Shown here piece by piece: positions 1-8,774 of a stretch of DNA of 64,000 nucleotides (the first letter of the stretch is position 1; each line of letters starts with the position of its first letter). The notes under the pieces are model-generated. The model saw only the letters and a program-made list of their open reading frames with translations, ran no database searches and was not told the origin of the DNA. This stretch comes from Poriferisodalis sp965203655 (GTDB lineage Bacteria; Actinomycetota; Acidimicrobiia; Acidimicrobiales; Poriferisodalaceae). Position numbers and translations under genes: made by a program. The stretch lies in the NCBI RefSeq assembly GCF_965203655.1, contig NZ_CBDBDD010000005.1:124001-188000 (forward strand), read 5' to 3'.

Positions 1-123
1 TTCGGGTCCGAGCCCGTCGTAGAGATCGTCATGCATCTGGGCGATCAGATCGTCATCGTCGAGCGCAGACAGGTCGATTTCTTCATCGACATCGTCGGTC
101 TCGACGGCTGCCGCGTCGGCCAT
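1..123 (-). CDS. N-terminus of an acidic protein of unknown function (cut by window edge)
   Basis: An ATG at 123-121 opens a reading frame that runs off the left edge without a stop, giving the first 41 residues. They are strongly acidic, with runs of Asp and Glu, and end in a stretch containing MHDDLYDGL. A purine-rich GGCGAGGGGGGC lies just upstream of the ATG and can serve as the ribosome binding site. The gene lies downstream of proS on the same strand, with a 251-base gap that holds two inverted repeats, so it probably has its own promoter. I do not recognise the family from 41 residues. The start is well supported; the function is unknown. Confidence 0.6.
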   Translation of the reverse strand, partial: MADAAAVETDDVDEEIDLSALDDDDLIAQMHDDLYDGLGPE

Positions 124-231
124 ACCCTGCCCCCCTCGCCATCGTCATGACGTGTACCGGGCGTCCCGGCCCGGTCGCCTGTCGCAGATCCGCCCTTGGC
201 ATCCTGCGGCGGGAGGCTCCTGCCTACCCCT

Positions 232-281
232 GTTCCACATAGTGGAACTGTGCCGCAGAATGGTACAGCAGTACGGTACCA
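232..281. promoter_or_regulatory. Two inverted repeats upstream of the edge gene, possible operator pair
   Basis: Two dyads occur close together in the gap between the edge gene and proS. The first is GTTCCAC-ATA-GTGGAAC (232-248), perfect arms of seven bases around a three-base centre. The second is TGGTAC at 261-266 and GTACCA at 276-281, nine bases apart. Both share a GGnAC/GTnCC character, as expected of two sites for one dimeric repressor or activator. They lie 110-160 bases upstream of the start of the minus-strand edge gene. That they bind a regulator is inference. Confidence 0.45.
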
Positions 282-374
282 CGAAGGTCGCTCCGACAGC
301 GACATGCGACGCCGTGCTCTGGACCGATTTCGGAGAAGTCGGATGAGTGCAGCAGCGATGCGCGTCGAGGCCGC

Positions 375-2087
375 TCAGCTGCGTTGCGCAGCGATCTTCC
401 CTGCGATCGCCGCCGCGGCTTCCTCCACAGTCAGCAGGACTGTCTCACCAGTTGCGCGCTCAGTCAGCTCAACATTGCCCTGCGCCAGGCTGCGTGCCCC
501 GACCGTGATGCGAAACGGGATGCCCACCAGCTCGGTGTCGGCCAGCTTCACCCCGGGGCGCAGCTCACGGTCGTCGCAAAGGCAATCGACGCCCAAGTCG
601 GACAGTTCCTGGTACAGCACCTCGCCGGCGCGGGACTGCGACTCGTCAGCAAGATCGAGAATCGCCACGACTGCCTCGAACGGCGCAACAGAGATGGGCC
701 AGCACAGGCCCTTTTCGTCGTGGTGGGTCTCGGCCACGGCGGCCATGGCACGACCGATGCCGATGCCGTAGCTGCCCATGATCGGTGTGCGGGCCTCGCC
801 ATCGGCGTCCAGCACCGACACGCCCATCGCCTCGGAGTATTTCCGGCCGAGCTTGAAGATGTGCCCTGCCTCGATGCATCTCACGATCCCGAGCGGCTGG
901 CCGCACACGATGCAGGGCTCGCCGGCACCCACCTCACGCAGGTCCATCCAACGGGGATTGCTGATATCTCGTTCGATGTCGACGCCGCGCAGGTGCCAGT
1001 CGTCTTCGTTGGCACCGGTGGTCATGCAGCGTCGCCCGCGCAATGCCTCATCGGCGAAGATCGGCAAGTCGCTCACGCCGACTGCGCCGAGACTGCCGGG
1101 TTTGGCGCCGAGCTGCGCCATGGTTTCGGTGGCAGTCGCCGGCCGTATCTCGGCGGCGCCGCTGCCGTCAGCCAGCTTCTGGAGATTGAGCTGATGATCG
1201 CCGCGCAGGATCGCGAGCGAGAGCTCGCCGTCCAACACCATCACCATTGTCTTGATCTGGCGGTCCGCAGGTGCGCCGCCTTCGAAGTCGGCCAGTCCGT
1301 CGATCGTACGAACTCCGGGCGTGGGAAACCGCTCGGGAGCGGGCAGCGACGGCGGGTCGTCGATCGGCGGCACCGATGCGCGGGCCCGTTCGACGTTGGC
1401 CCGGTAGCCGCAGGCATCACAGCGCGCCACGTCGTCCTCGCCGACCGGCGACGCCACCATGAACTCGACGCTCGCATCGCCGCCCATCGCACCCGATGAG
1501 GCCTGCACGTCCATCACCTCGAGATCCAGACGCTCGAATATCCGCAGGTAGGCCTCCCAGTGGGCGTCGAACGCAGCATCGAGTCCCGCTTCGTCGAGAT
1601 CGAAGCTGTAGGAGTCCTTCATCATGAACTCCCGCACTCGCAGCAGCCCGCTGCGCGGGCGCGGTTCATCGCGGAACTTGGTCTGGATCTGGTACCAGAT
1701 CTGCGGCAGATCGCGGTACGAGCTCATCTCCGCAGCAAGTGCTGCGAATACCTCTTCGTGGGTCATGCCCAGCACGACATCGGCATCGTTGCGGTCCTTC
1801 AGGCGGAACATCTCCGCGCCGACCAAGTCCCACCGGCCGCTGCGCCGCCACAGATCCGCCGGGTGCATGGCAGGCAGCAGGAACTCCTGGGCACCGATGG
1901 CGTCCATCTCGGAGCGCACGATGTCGGCCACCCTGTTGTGGACCCGCAGGCCGAGCGGCAGCAGGTTGTAGTGACCCGAATGCAGCTGCCGGATGAAGCC
2001 AGCTCGCACCAGCAGGCGGTGGCTCGCAGCCTCGGCCTCAGCTGGCGCGTCACGCAGCGTCGGGATGAACGAATCGGACCATCGCAC
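375..2087 (-). CDS. proS: Prolyl-tRNA synthetase, bacterial type
   Basis: Charges tRNA-Pro with proline in the cytoplasm (EC 6.1.1.15). The 570-residue product matches the usual length of the bacterial class II enzyme with an inserted editing domain. Visible signatures are the N-terminal GHYNLLPLG segment, class II motif 2 around RPRSGLLRVREF (about residues 140-155), a long insertion at about residues 220-400 where the YbaK-like editing domain sits, the catalytic segment GSYGIGIGRAMAA near residue 440, and a C-terminal anticodon-binding domain. The ATG at 2087 gives a typical N-terminus (MRWSDSFIPTLRD). It stands alone on its strand, divergent from the SNF2 gene. Confidence 0.97.
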   Translation of the reverse strand: MRWSDSFIPTLRDAPAEAEAASHRLLVRAGFIRQLHSGHYNLLPLGLRVHNRVADIVRSEMDAIGAQEFLLPAMHPADLWRRSGRWDLVGAEMFRLKDRNDADVVLGMTHEEVFAALAAEMSSYRDLPQIWYQIQTKFRDEPRPRSGLLRVREFMMKDSYSFDLDEAGLDAAFDAHWEAYLRIFERLDLEVMDVQASSGAMGGDASVEFMVASPVGEDDVARCDACGYRANVERARASVPPIDDPPSLPAPERFPTPGVRTIDGLADFEGGAPADRQIKTMVMVLDGELSLAILRGDHQLNLQKLADGSGAAEIRPATATETMAQLGAKPGSLGAVGVSDLPIFADEALRGRRCMTTGANEDDWHLRGVDIERDISNPRWMDLREVGAGEPCIVCGQPLGIVRCIEAGHIFKLGRKYSEAMGVSVLDADGEARTPIMGSYGIGIGRAMAAVAETHHDEKGLCWPISVAPFEAVVAILDLADESQSRAGEVLYQELSDLGVDCLCDDRELRPGVKLADTELVGIPFRITVGARSLAQGNVELTERATGETVLLTVEEAAAAIAGKIAAQRS

Positions 2088-2353
2088 CCGACAGAGGCTA
2101 TGTGCAGGCGCTCACGGGTCCGCTGCCAATATGTGCCCGATTCCGGCGGCGTTGCGATGCGAGGCCCGTCCGGTACCCTCACGGGACGTAGCCGGAGTCA
2201 GCACATCGGTAGTGCAGTCTCGGCTCGCCCACCGAAGCCTCACGAACGAGGCCTCGTACCGGCAGCGGCACTTCTGCCCGCAGCGGGTCCTGTGTCGAAG
2301 ATTCGGATTGAGCGCAATGCGCGGTCCGGACGGACGATGCGGTTCACCTGCTG
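2088..2353. other. Divergent intergenic region between proS and the SNF2 gene
   Basis: This 266-base stretch must carry promoters for both divergent neighbours. I see no convincing -35/-10 pair, RNA gene or strong hairpin. Short open frames here are continuations of shadows from the flanking genes. Confidence 0.5.
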
Positions 2354-5300
2354 ATGCCTTCCTATGACCCAATGAGCGACGAAGACGCACGGACACGGGT
2401 TCCGAACCATGGCGCACTAGCGCCGTCCGTGACCGCGCCCACGCACAGCGGTGCCTCGAGCGGCGGTCTGGCCCTAGTCGAACGATCAAGCTCCGGCAAC
2501 GGGGAGACCGCTTCGGCGCTCGCCGCCAAGAGCTGGAACGAGATCGCTCGGCTTGTGTGGGCCGAAGCCCTCGGCAGTGCGGGCTCGGTTGACATCGAGA
2601 CACTCCGAACCGATCCCCAGCGCTGGGAGCGAGTTCTGCTCGACCTGCTGGAGGAGACCGAGGCGTCCCTGTCCTCAGTGCGCCGGCTGCCGCGGCCGAT
2701 TCGCCGTCAGGTGGTCCGGGATTTCGAATCCGACTTCAACGAGCTTGCCGCTGCCTACGAACGCCTGACGGGGATCGACGCCACCGTTTCGCCGCCCGAC
2801 GTCGATGGCCCGAGCGCCACTGCCGACGGTGACGATGCCGCAGCGGGGCCTGCGCCCGAACCGCCCGCTCTGCAGCTGTCGTGGCAACCGGGGCGGATCG
2901 TCGCGTGGGCTGCAGGAGCAGGCACCGAGCCCGAGCCCACCGAACGCGTCATGGATCGGCTCGTCGCCACCGGCGCACCCGAGAGCGTGTGGCGTCCGAA
3001 CACGAACGTCAAGCTGCCTGCCGGCGGCTCCGCCGAAGCCCTCGTGGCCGACATCGACGATGTGCTGGGCTGGCTGGTCGGCCTCGACGGAACCCTCGCC
3101 ACTCCCAATTCAGCGGCTGGCACACTCAGCGACTCTCACAACGGGGCGGAGGCCACGAATGGGCTCGGCAATGGAATTGACGAGTCGCTGCACGGCAATA
3201 CCCAGACCGATATGGCCGCCGGCGAGGGCGACGACCGGCTGATCGGTGCCAGTGCGATGTGGCTGCGATCAGCGGCCCGCACCGCTGTCGAGCTAGTAGC
3301 CGACGGGCGCACGGTGCCTCGTCTGCATCGCGCCCGCAAGCGCCGCAACCGCAAGCGCCCTGACACCGCCGAATTCTCGGTCCAATGGCAACCGGCATCG
3401 ATGCCGGCGCAGCGTCTGGCTGCGCTCATCGACAGCCTTCCCAGCGCCGTCACGGCCCCAGAACCGAAGGCCGAGCCCCGCACGGTGACCCAGTCGGCGC
3501 TTGTTGGCATGGTCGACGCGATCATGACCAGCGCCGCGAAGCGTCTCGACGTGCCGGCTGCTTCCCCCGAGCCGCGCAGCAAGGCGGAAATGGCCGAGGC
3601 TTTCCTGGCCTACCTGGACGGCACCCGTTTCGTCGGATCAGCGACGCACGGCTCGGATCTCGCCCGGCGTATCGAGCTGTGGTCGCGGCCCGTGACCACA
3701 GCGGCCCAGCAGTCGCTGGTGGTGCGACTCGACGAGCCAGATGATGCGGGAGCGTGGCACCTCGAGGTTCTGGCGCTGAACCCCGAGGGCGCGACCGAGC
3801 CCGTCGAAGTGGCGATGGTGAGCGGGGTCAGCGCGCACCGGACGGAAGTGAGAGACCAGCTCGCCCGGCTGGAGCGGCTGCTGCCGGTGCTGATGCGCCC
3901 GGGCGGCAAGCGGCGCGGTGAGGTCATCCTCAGCCAGGACGAAGCCTGGGAGCTGATGTCGGTGACCGGTCCCGCCCTGCAGTCGGCAGGCTTCGCGGTG
4001 GAAGTCCCGGACCTCTCACGCGAGCGTCCTGCACCGTCGTTGCGCCTCACCGCCACCGAGGAAACGGACAGCGCACTCGGTGCCCAGCGGCTCACCGCAG
4101 TCAGTTGGACCGCAGTCTTCGGCGACGTCGAGCTCACCGCGGACGAGATCCATGACCTGGCCTCTCAGGCTCGCCCGCTGGTGCGTGACCGGGGCAAGTG
4201 GATCGCGCTGGACCATGCCGACCTCGCCGAGGCAGCAGCGGCCCTCGCCGATCGTGCAGATGTCACTTCGCTGACGGGCTCCCAGATGCTGCGCCAGGTG
4301 CTGGGGCTCGAAGGACCGTCGGTCCGCGGCGGCGTCACCATCTCGGGCAGCGGCTGGGCGGCGGACCTGCTGCGAGCTGCTGCGGAGATTCCCTCTGCAC
4401 CCTCGCGCAGGCCCGACGGCTTCGTCGGCGAGCTGCGCACCTACCAGGCCGAGGCAGTGGCGTGGCTGGAGTTCTTGGACGGCGCTGGGCTGGGCGGATG
4501 CCTGGCACTTGACATGGGCCTCGGCAAGACGCCGACGATCCTGGCGCAGGTTGCGGTTGATCGGCGAGATGCGCCTGCACTGGTCATCGCTCCGCCCGCA
4601 GTCGTCGGCAATTGGGCAGCCGAAGCAGCTCGCTTCACGCCCGGCGTGCGAGCGATCGTCCATCACGGACCATCCCGGCGCGATCCTGACGAGCTGGTGA
4701 GCGCACTGCGTGACACCACCGGTTCAAACGGAAACACCCGGATCGACATGGTGATCACCACCTACGGCACCGCTGTACGCGACATCGAGGCGCTGGAGGA
4801 GATCACCTGGGACCGCATCGTCGTCGACGAGGCCCAAGTCATCAAGAACCACACGAGCGAGACGGCGAAACAGCTCAGGCGATTGACAGCGCGCAGCCGC
4901 CTGGCGCTCACGGGCACTCCGATCGAGAACGGCCTAGGCGACCTCTGGGCGATTATGGACTTCTGCAATCCTGACCTTGTCGGCGCGCGGGCACCGTTCA
5001 TCGCCCAGCTGCAGCGGCCCGGTGATGCCCGAGGCGCGGCCGAGTCGGCCCTGCACGCCCTCAATGGTGTGCTCGTGTTCCGTCGGACCAAAGCAGAACC
5101 CCAGATCGCAGCCGAGCTGCCTGACCGGATCGACGAGATGGCCCATTGCGCCATGACGCCCGAGCAGATCGGCCTGTACCAGGCCGTGCTGGACCAGCTG
5201 ATCGTGGACACCGCTGAGAGCGAGCAGACGGGGGAGCGACGCAAGGGAGCAGTGCTGGCCGCCATCACTGCCCTCAAGCAGATCTGCAATCATCCGCTCA

Positions 5301-5959
5301 ACTACCGGCCCGACGACATCGACGATCGCATCGAGGGTCGCAGCGGCAAGCTGGACCGGCTCAACCAGATCCTCGAAGCGGTATTCGCGGCGGGGGAGCG
5401 GGCGCTGGTCTTTACCCACTTCGCCACTTGGGGCGAACGGCTGGCCGGGTACCTCTCAAGGCGGACCGGATTGCACATCGACTGCTATCACGGCGGTTTG
5501 GGGCGCGCTGCGCGCGACCGTATGGTGCGGCGCTTCCAGACCGAGGAGGGCCCCGGGGCAATGGTGCTGTCGCTCAAGGCGGGCGGCACTGGCTTGAACC
5601 TGACCGCTGCCAGCCACGTCGTGCTGTACGACCGTTGGTGGAACCCTGCTGTCGAGGACCAGGCGCGCGACCGGGCGTGGCGCATCGGGCAGACCCGCAC
5701 CGTCATCTGCCACCGCTTGGTGTGCCCTGGCACGGTCGACGAGCGCGTGGAGGAAGTGGTTGCCGGCAAGCGACGGATCGCCGACATGGTGCTTCCCAAG
5801 TCGAGCTCTATTGGAGATCTCGACGCTGAGCAACTCCGCCATGCGCTGGGCATCAATCCCGATGCGCTCTTGGCTGACGACTTCGACGGGCTGGACGCCG
5901 ACAGTCCTGAGGTCGGCGAGCTCGTGGCTGCCGGCGTTGCAGGGGCAGGCGGGTCATGA
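2354..5959 (+). CDS. SNF2/Rad54-family DEAD/DEAH-box ATPase
   Basis: Large (1201 residues) Swi2/Snf2-type superfamily 2 ATPase, expected to translocate on double-stranded DNA and remodel protein-DNA complexes. Residues 1-600 are divergent, with low-complexity acidic linkers near 150-300 and a basic RARKRRNRKR patch near residue 325. The RecA-like core begins near 690: motif I is DMGLGKT near residue 718, motif II is DEAQ near 824, motif III is LTGTPIEN near 853. The second RecA domain has LVFTHFATWG near 1018 and the SNF2 motif VI RDRAWRIGQ near 1104. The family is known from mycobacterial HelZ, but the cellular role is unproven. The stop overlaps the next start by four bases (ATGA). ATG 2354 has weak ribosome-binding support; an in-frame ATG lies six codons further in. 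Confidence 0.93.
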   Translation: MPSYDPMSDEDARTRVPNHGALAPSVTAPTHSGASSGGLALVERSSSGNGETASALAAKSWNEIARLVWAEALGSAGSVDIETLRTDPQRWERVLLDLLEETEASLSSVRRLPRPIRRQVVRDFESDFNELAAAYERLTGIDATVSPPDVDGPSATADGDDAAAGPAPEPPALQLSWQPGRIVAWAAGAGTEPEPTERVMDRLVATGAPESVWRPNTNVKLPAGGSAEALVADIDDVLGWLVGLDGTLATPNSAAGTLSDSHNGAEATNGLGNGIDESLHGNTQTDMAAGEGDDRLIGASAMWLRSAARTAVELVADGRTVPRLHRARKRRNRKRPDTAEFSVQWQPASMPAQRLAALIDSLPSAVTAPEPKAEPRTVTQSALVGMVDAIMTSAAKRLDVPAASPEPRSKAEMAEAFLAYLDGTRFVGSATHGSDLARRIELWSRPVTTAAQQSLVVRLDEPDDAGAWHLEVLALNPEGATEPVEVAMVSGVSAHRTEVRDQLARLERLLPVLMRPGGKRRGEVILSQDEAWELMSVTGPALQSAGFAVEVPDLSRERPAPSLRLTATEETDSALGAQRLTAVSWTAVFGDVELTADEIHDLASQARPLVRDRGKWIALDHADLAEAAAALADRADVTSLTGSQMLRQVLGLEGPSVRGGVTISGSGWAADLLRAAAEIPSAPSRRPDGFVGELRTYQAEAVAWLEFLDGAGLGGCLALDMGLGKTPTILAQVAVDRRDAPALVIAPPAVVGNWAAEAARFTPGVRAIVHHGPSRRDPDELVSALRDTTGSNGNTRIDMVITTYGTAVRDIEALEEITWDRIVVDEAQVIKNHTSETAKQLRRLTARSRLALTGTPIENGLGDLWAIMDFCNPDLVGARAPFIAQLQRPGDARGAAESALHALNGVLVFRRTKAEPQIAAELPDRIDEMAHCAMTPEQIGLYQAVLDQLIVDTAESEQTGERRKGAVLAAITALKQICNHPLNYRPDDIDDRIEGRSGKLDRLNQILEAVFAAGERALVFTHFATWGERLAGYLSRRTGLHIDCYHGGLGRAARDRMVRRFQTEEGPGAMVLSLKAGGTGLNLTAASHVVLYDRWWNPAVEDQARDRAWRIGQTRTVICHRLVCPGTVDERVEEVVAGKRRIADMVLPKSSSIGDLDAEQLRHALGINPDALLADDFDGLDADSPEVGELVAAGVAGAGGS

Positions 5960-6369
5960 GCTCCCGCCGGCGCCGCAAGACATCGCGTACCCGACGTCTG
6001 GGCGGCACCGAAGCGCAGCAGCGGCAGGCCGCAGAGACCAGCATCAAGTTCTGGCATGGCGGCATCTCGGATCCCTCGGCGGGGGAGCAGACAGGCCAAT
6101 CTGCAGATGCCGATAGCGGTGAACCGTCTGCTGAGGCCATCGTGGTATCGGCAGACATCGAGCTGTCCGCTGAGACCCCTCGCATCTCAGTGACACCCGA
6201 CCCGACCTCTACGGTGCGCTCGCTCGGCAAACCGCCGCTCGTCGGGCGGGAAATGGTTGCGGAGCACTATTTCGAAGCCGTGTATCAGCGCGCCGTCGCG
6301 ATGGCAGGCGCGCTCGCTGCCGCCGGAAGCCTGCTCGACGAATCCGACGAGACGTTCACCTCGTCCTGA
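5956..6369 (+). CDS. Small basic-to-acidic protein coupled to the SNF2 ATPase
   Basis: A 137-residue protein starting inside the ATGA overlap with the SNF2 stop, so translation is probably coupled. Residues 1-16 are very basic (RRRRKTSRTRR), the middle (40-90) is acidic and low complexity, and residues 95-130 look like an amphipathic helix (YFEAVYQRAVAMAGALAAAG). In many actinobacteria the gene next to this kind of SNF2 ATPase encodes a SWIM zinc-finger protein; this one has no Cys at all, so it is not one. It may be a DNA-contacting accessory subunit or the remains of a longer partner. I do not recognise a family. Confidence 0.75.
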   Translation: MSSRRRRKTSRTRRLGGTEAQQRQAAETSIKFWHGGISDPSAGEQTGQSADADSGEPSAEAIVVSADIELSAETPRISVTPDPTSTVRSLGKPPLVGREMVAEHYFEAVYQRAVAMAGALAAAGSLLDESDETFTSS

Positions 6370-6404
6370 GCTGCGCCGGATTGACTTCCCGCGTCTCAGC
6401 TCAG
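6366..6404. terminator. Possible bidirectional terminator between convergent genes
   Basis: CTGAGCTG at 6366-6373 and CAGCTCAG at 6397-6404 form a perfect eight-base inverted repeat with a 23-base loop. The left arm contains the stop of the plus-strand gene and the right arm contains most of the stop of the minus-strand monooxygenase. There is no U-tract, so activity as an intrinsic terminator is uncertain. Confidence 0.3.
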
Positions 6405-8014
6405 CTCAGCTTGATGCCGTAGTAGCCGGCGGCTGCGATCTCGTCGACCTTGGTCCGGTAGCGGGGCGCTCCGCCGAAATAGGCCTGGTAGCGGACGCTG
6501 CCCTCTTGGTGGCCGGCAACGTTGGAGTTGTAGCCGGTGAACCAGCCCTTGCTTCGACGGAACAGCATTCGTTCATGGGCACGGATCACCTCGTCCACCC
6601 ATTCCTGCTCGGCCCCGAGCTCGGCCTCGGCCCTGCTGTAGCCGTTCTCGAGTGCATGGGTCACCAAGTCGGTGACCCAATCCACTCCGGTTTCGATCGC
6701 CCGGGGAAAGTTCGTCGATCCCGACACGCTCTGGGGTCCGGCCACCATGAACAGGTTGGGGAACCCGTGCGAGAGCACGCCGAGGTACGTGCTCGGCCCA
6801 TCCCGCCAGCGCTCGGCGAGCGAGGTGCCGTCGACCCCGCGAATCTCCACCCGGTCGTACGCGCCGGTGATGGCGTCGAACCCGGTGGCGTAGACGATCA
6901 GATCGAGGTCATAGTGAGCGCCGCTGGTCTGAATGCCAGTCCGCGTGAAGTGCTCGATCGGTGTCTCCCGCAGGTCGACCAACTCCACATTGGGACGGTT
7001 GTAGGCCTCGAAGTAGTGCGTCTCCAGCGGCAGGCGCTGGAGCCCGAAACCATGGTCCGTCGGGATCAGCTTCTCCGCCACGGCAGGATCGTCGACCCGG
7101 CTGCGGATGCGATCCGCGATGTAATCGGACAATTCCCGGTTGGCAGCCTCATCGAAGAAGATCTCCGCGAAGTTCGCGGCCAGGATGGCGAAGCCGGACT
7201 GCGAGTAGAGCTCGTCCCAAAAGGCGCGGCGCTCGGCCGCCGTCTTGTCCCAGAACCCCCACCGCGGCACGTGCTCGAAGCCGCCGGGCGAGGCTGCGCA
7301 GTTGGCGAAGATCTCGTCGTAGCGGTCGCGGATGTCACCCATCTCTGCTTCGGAAATCGGCGAGTTGTTGAGCGGCGTGCTCCAGTTGGGACGGCGCTGG
7401 AAGACCTTGAGCTCGCCGACCTTGTCGGCGAGCTCGGCGATCACCTGGATCCCCGTCGCCCCAGTGCCGATGACGCCGATCCGACGCCCTTCCAGCGCAA
7501 CCGGCTCGGCAGGCCAGAAGAAGGTGTGAAATGCCTCGCCCTCGAATGCGTCCATGCCGTCATAGCTCGGCAACGTCGGTGCCGACAGGGGGCCGAGGCT
7601 GGTGATGACGAAGCGCGCCGTATGCGAACTGCCGTCGCTGAGCCGCAGATGCCAGTGCCGTGCACTGTCGTCCCACGCCATCCGCCCGACTCTGGAACCG
7701 AAGCGCATATGGCGACGAAGGTCGAACTTGTCGACCACGAAGTTCAGGTAGCGCAGATTCTCCGGCTGGGACGAGAAGCGCTCCTTCCAGTGCCACTCGT
7801 CGAGTACCTCCTTCGAGAAGGAGTACCCGTACGTGTAGCTCTCGGAGTCGAACCGGCAACCCGGGTAGCGATTGCGGTACCACGTGCCGCCGAGATCATC
7901 TTCGCCCTCGAGGACGACAGCATCGATGCCGAGGTCGACGAGCCGCTTGATCTGGTAGATGCCGGACACTCCGGCGCCCAGCACCACGACATCGCTGTGC
8001 CGTGCACGTTCCAT
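6401..8014 (-). CDS. Baeyer-Villiger-type flavin monooxygenase
   Basis: FAD- and NADPH-dependent monooxygenase of 537 residues, expected to insert oxygen next to a ketone to give an ester or lactone. The N-terminal Rossmann motif LGAGVSG is at residues 12-18, followed by GGTWYRNRYPG near 43-52, typical of the cyclohexanone/phenylacetone monooxygenase group. The Baeyer-Villiger fingerprint FxGxxxHxxxW[PD] is intact at 157-168 (FEGEAFHTFFWP). The NADPH-binding GTGATG is at 183-188, and an ATG motif (VYATGFDA) lies in the second half. The start is four bases after the DsbA-like gene stop, so it is cotranscribed with that gene and the amidohydrolase. The substrate cannot be read from sequence. 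Confidence 0.92.
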   Translation of the reverse strand: MERARHSDVVVLGAGVSGIYQIKRLVDLGIDAVVLEGEDDLGGTWYRNRYPGCRFDSESYTYGYSFSKEVLDEWHWKERFSSQPENLRYLNFVVDKFDLRRHMRFGSRVGRMAWDDSARHWHLRLSDGSSHTARFVITSLGPLSAPTLPSYDGMDAFEGEAFHTFFWPAEPVALEGRRIGVIGTGATGIQVIAELADKVGELKVFQRRPNWSTPLNNSPISEAEMGDIRDRYDEIFANCAASPGGFEHVPRWGFWDKTAAERRAFWDELYSQSGFAILAANFAEIFFDEAANRELSDYIADRIRSRVDDPAVAEKLIPTDHGFGLQRLPLETHYFEAYNRPNVELVDLRETPIEHFTRTGIQTSGAHYDLDLIVYATGFDAITGAYDRVEIRGVDGTSLAERWRDGPSTYLGVLSHGFPNLFMVAGPQSVSGSTNFPRAIETGVDWVTDLVTHALENGYSRAEAELGAEQEWVDEVIRAHERMLFRRSKGWFTGYNSNVAGHQEGSVRYQAYFGGAPRYRTKVDEIAAAGYYGIKLS

Positions 8015-8018
8015 CGGA

Positions 8019-8732
8019 TCAGTCCGCTGCCGCAGGCTCGAAGCCGACTTCCTTGCCGCGGTTGATGCTCACCCAGTCGCGTGCCTCGAGGTACGGCCTG
8101 AAGGTGTCGAAGATCTTCTTCTCGTCACGCGGCATGTGCTGGATCTCATACAAGTGCGGGAACTCCAGCCAGCCCAGCACCAGGTCCCACATGCGCAGCG
8201 CCGCTTCGCCAGTGGGCGGGTCGAGCAGCACCGGTCCGAAGATCGCTGTGTCGCCGAAGTACAGCGTGGGCACGCCGAAGCCGCCCGAGTCGATGACCCG
8301 CTGGTGCTCGGCCTTGATCTCGTCGTGGGTGCTCTCGTCGTCGATGGAGAGCTCCACAATGCCGGGATCGGCCCCGATCTGTTCCAGCAAGTGCCGGGCG
8401 ACGTCGGGATTGTGGGGACGGTTGCCGTCGACATGGAGAGCTTCGCCCGACGCCGCGTACCACTGGTCGAGCAGGTCCATCGATTCGCGCCGCAGGATCG
8501 CCCCGATGCGCATCATCGACCAGCCGTAGCTCCAGTCGCGCTCCCAGGGATGCTTCTTGCCCTCGCGCAGGTTCACCTCTTCGAGGCTGAAGAACTTCCA
8601 GTTCACGGTCAGCCCCAACTGGTCGCGCACGTCGCGCATCCAGATGGAGGTCTGGTATGCCCAGGGGCACATCACGTCGAAGTGGAAGTCGACCTCGGTG
8701 GGGCCGTCGTAAGTCTCAGGAGTGATGGTCAT
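8019..8732 (-). CDS. DsbA-family thioredoxin-fold protein with a CPWA active site
   Basis: A 237-residue cytoplasmic protein (no signal peptide) of the DsbA/FrnE/2-hydroxychromene-2-carboxylate isomerase fold. The N-terminal beta strand VDFHFDVMCPWAYQ places a CPWA motif at residues 22-25: only the first Cys of the usual CxxC is present, as in thiol-conjugating or isomerase branches of the fold, including mycothiol-dependent actinobacterial enzymes. A helical insertion and the late segment GVPTLYFGD, with the cis-Pro expected of thioredoxin folds, are both present. It sits between an amidohydrolase and a Baeyer-Villiger enzyme on the same strand, which suggests a step in degrading a ring or amide compound. 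The function is inferred. Confidence 0.83.
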   Translation of the reverse strand: MTITPETYDGPTEVDFHFDVMCPWAYQTSIWMRDVRDQLGLTVNWKFFSLEEVNLREGKKHPWERDWSYGWSMMRIGAILRRESMDLLDQWYAASGEALHVDGNRPHNPDVARHLLEQIGADPGIVELSIDDESTHDEIKAEHQRVIDSGGFGVPTLYFGDTAIFGPVLLDPPTGEAALRMWDLVLGWLEFPHLYEIQHMPRDEKKIFDTFRPYLEARDWVSINRGKEVGFEPAAAD

Positions 8733-8774
8733 GCGGGGGTCTCCAATTCAGCCGTGCTGTGTCTTGCGCGCCGC

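Noticed and set aside
2205..2250. tRNA-like segment with a D-loop-like run in the proS/SNF2 gap
   Set aside because: No T-arm, no anticodon stem and no acceptor pairing could be found.
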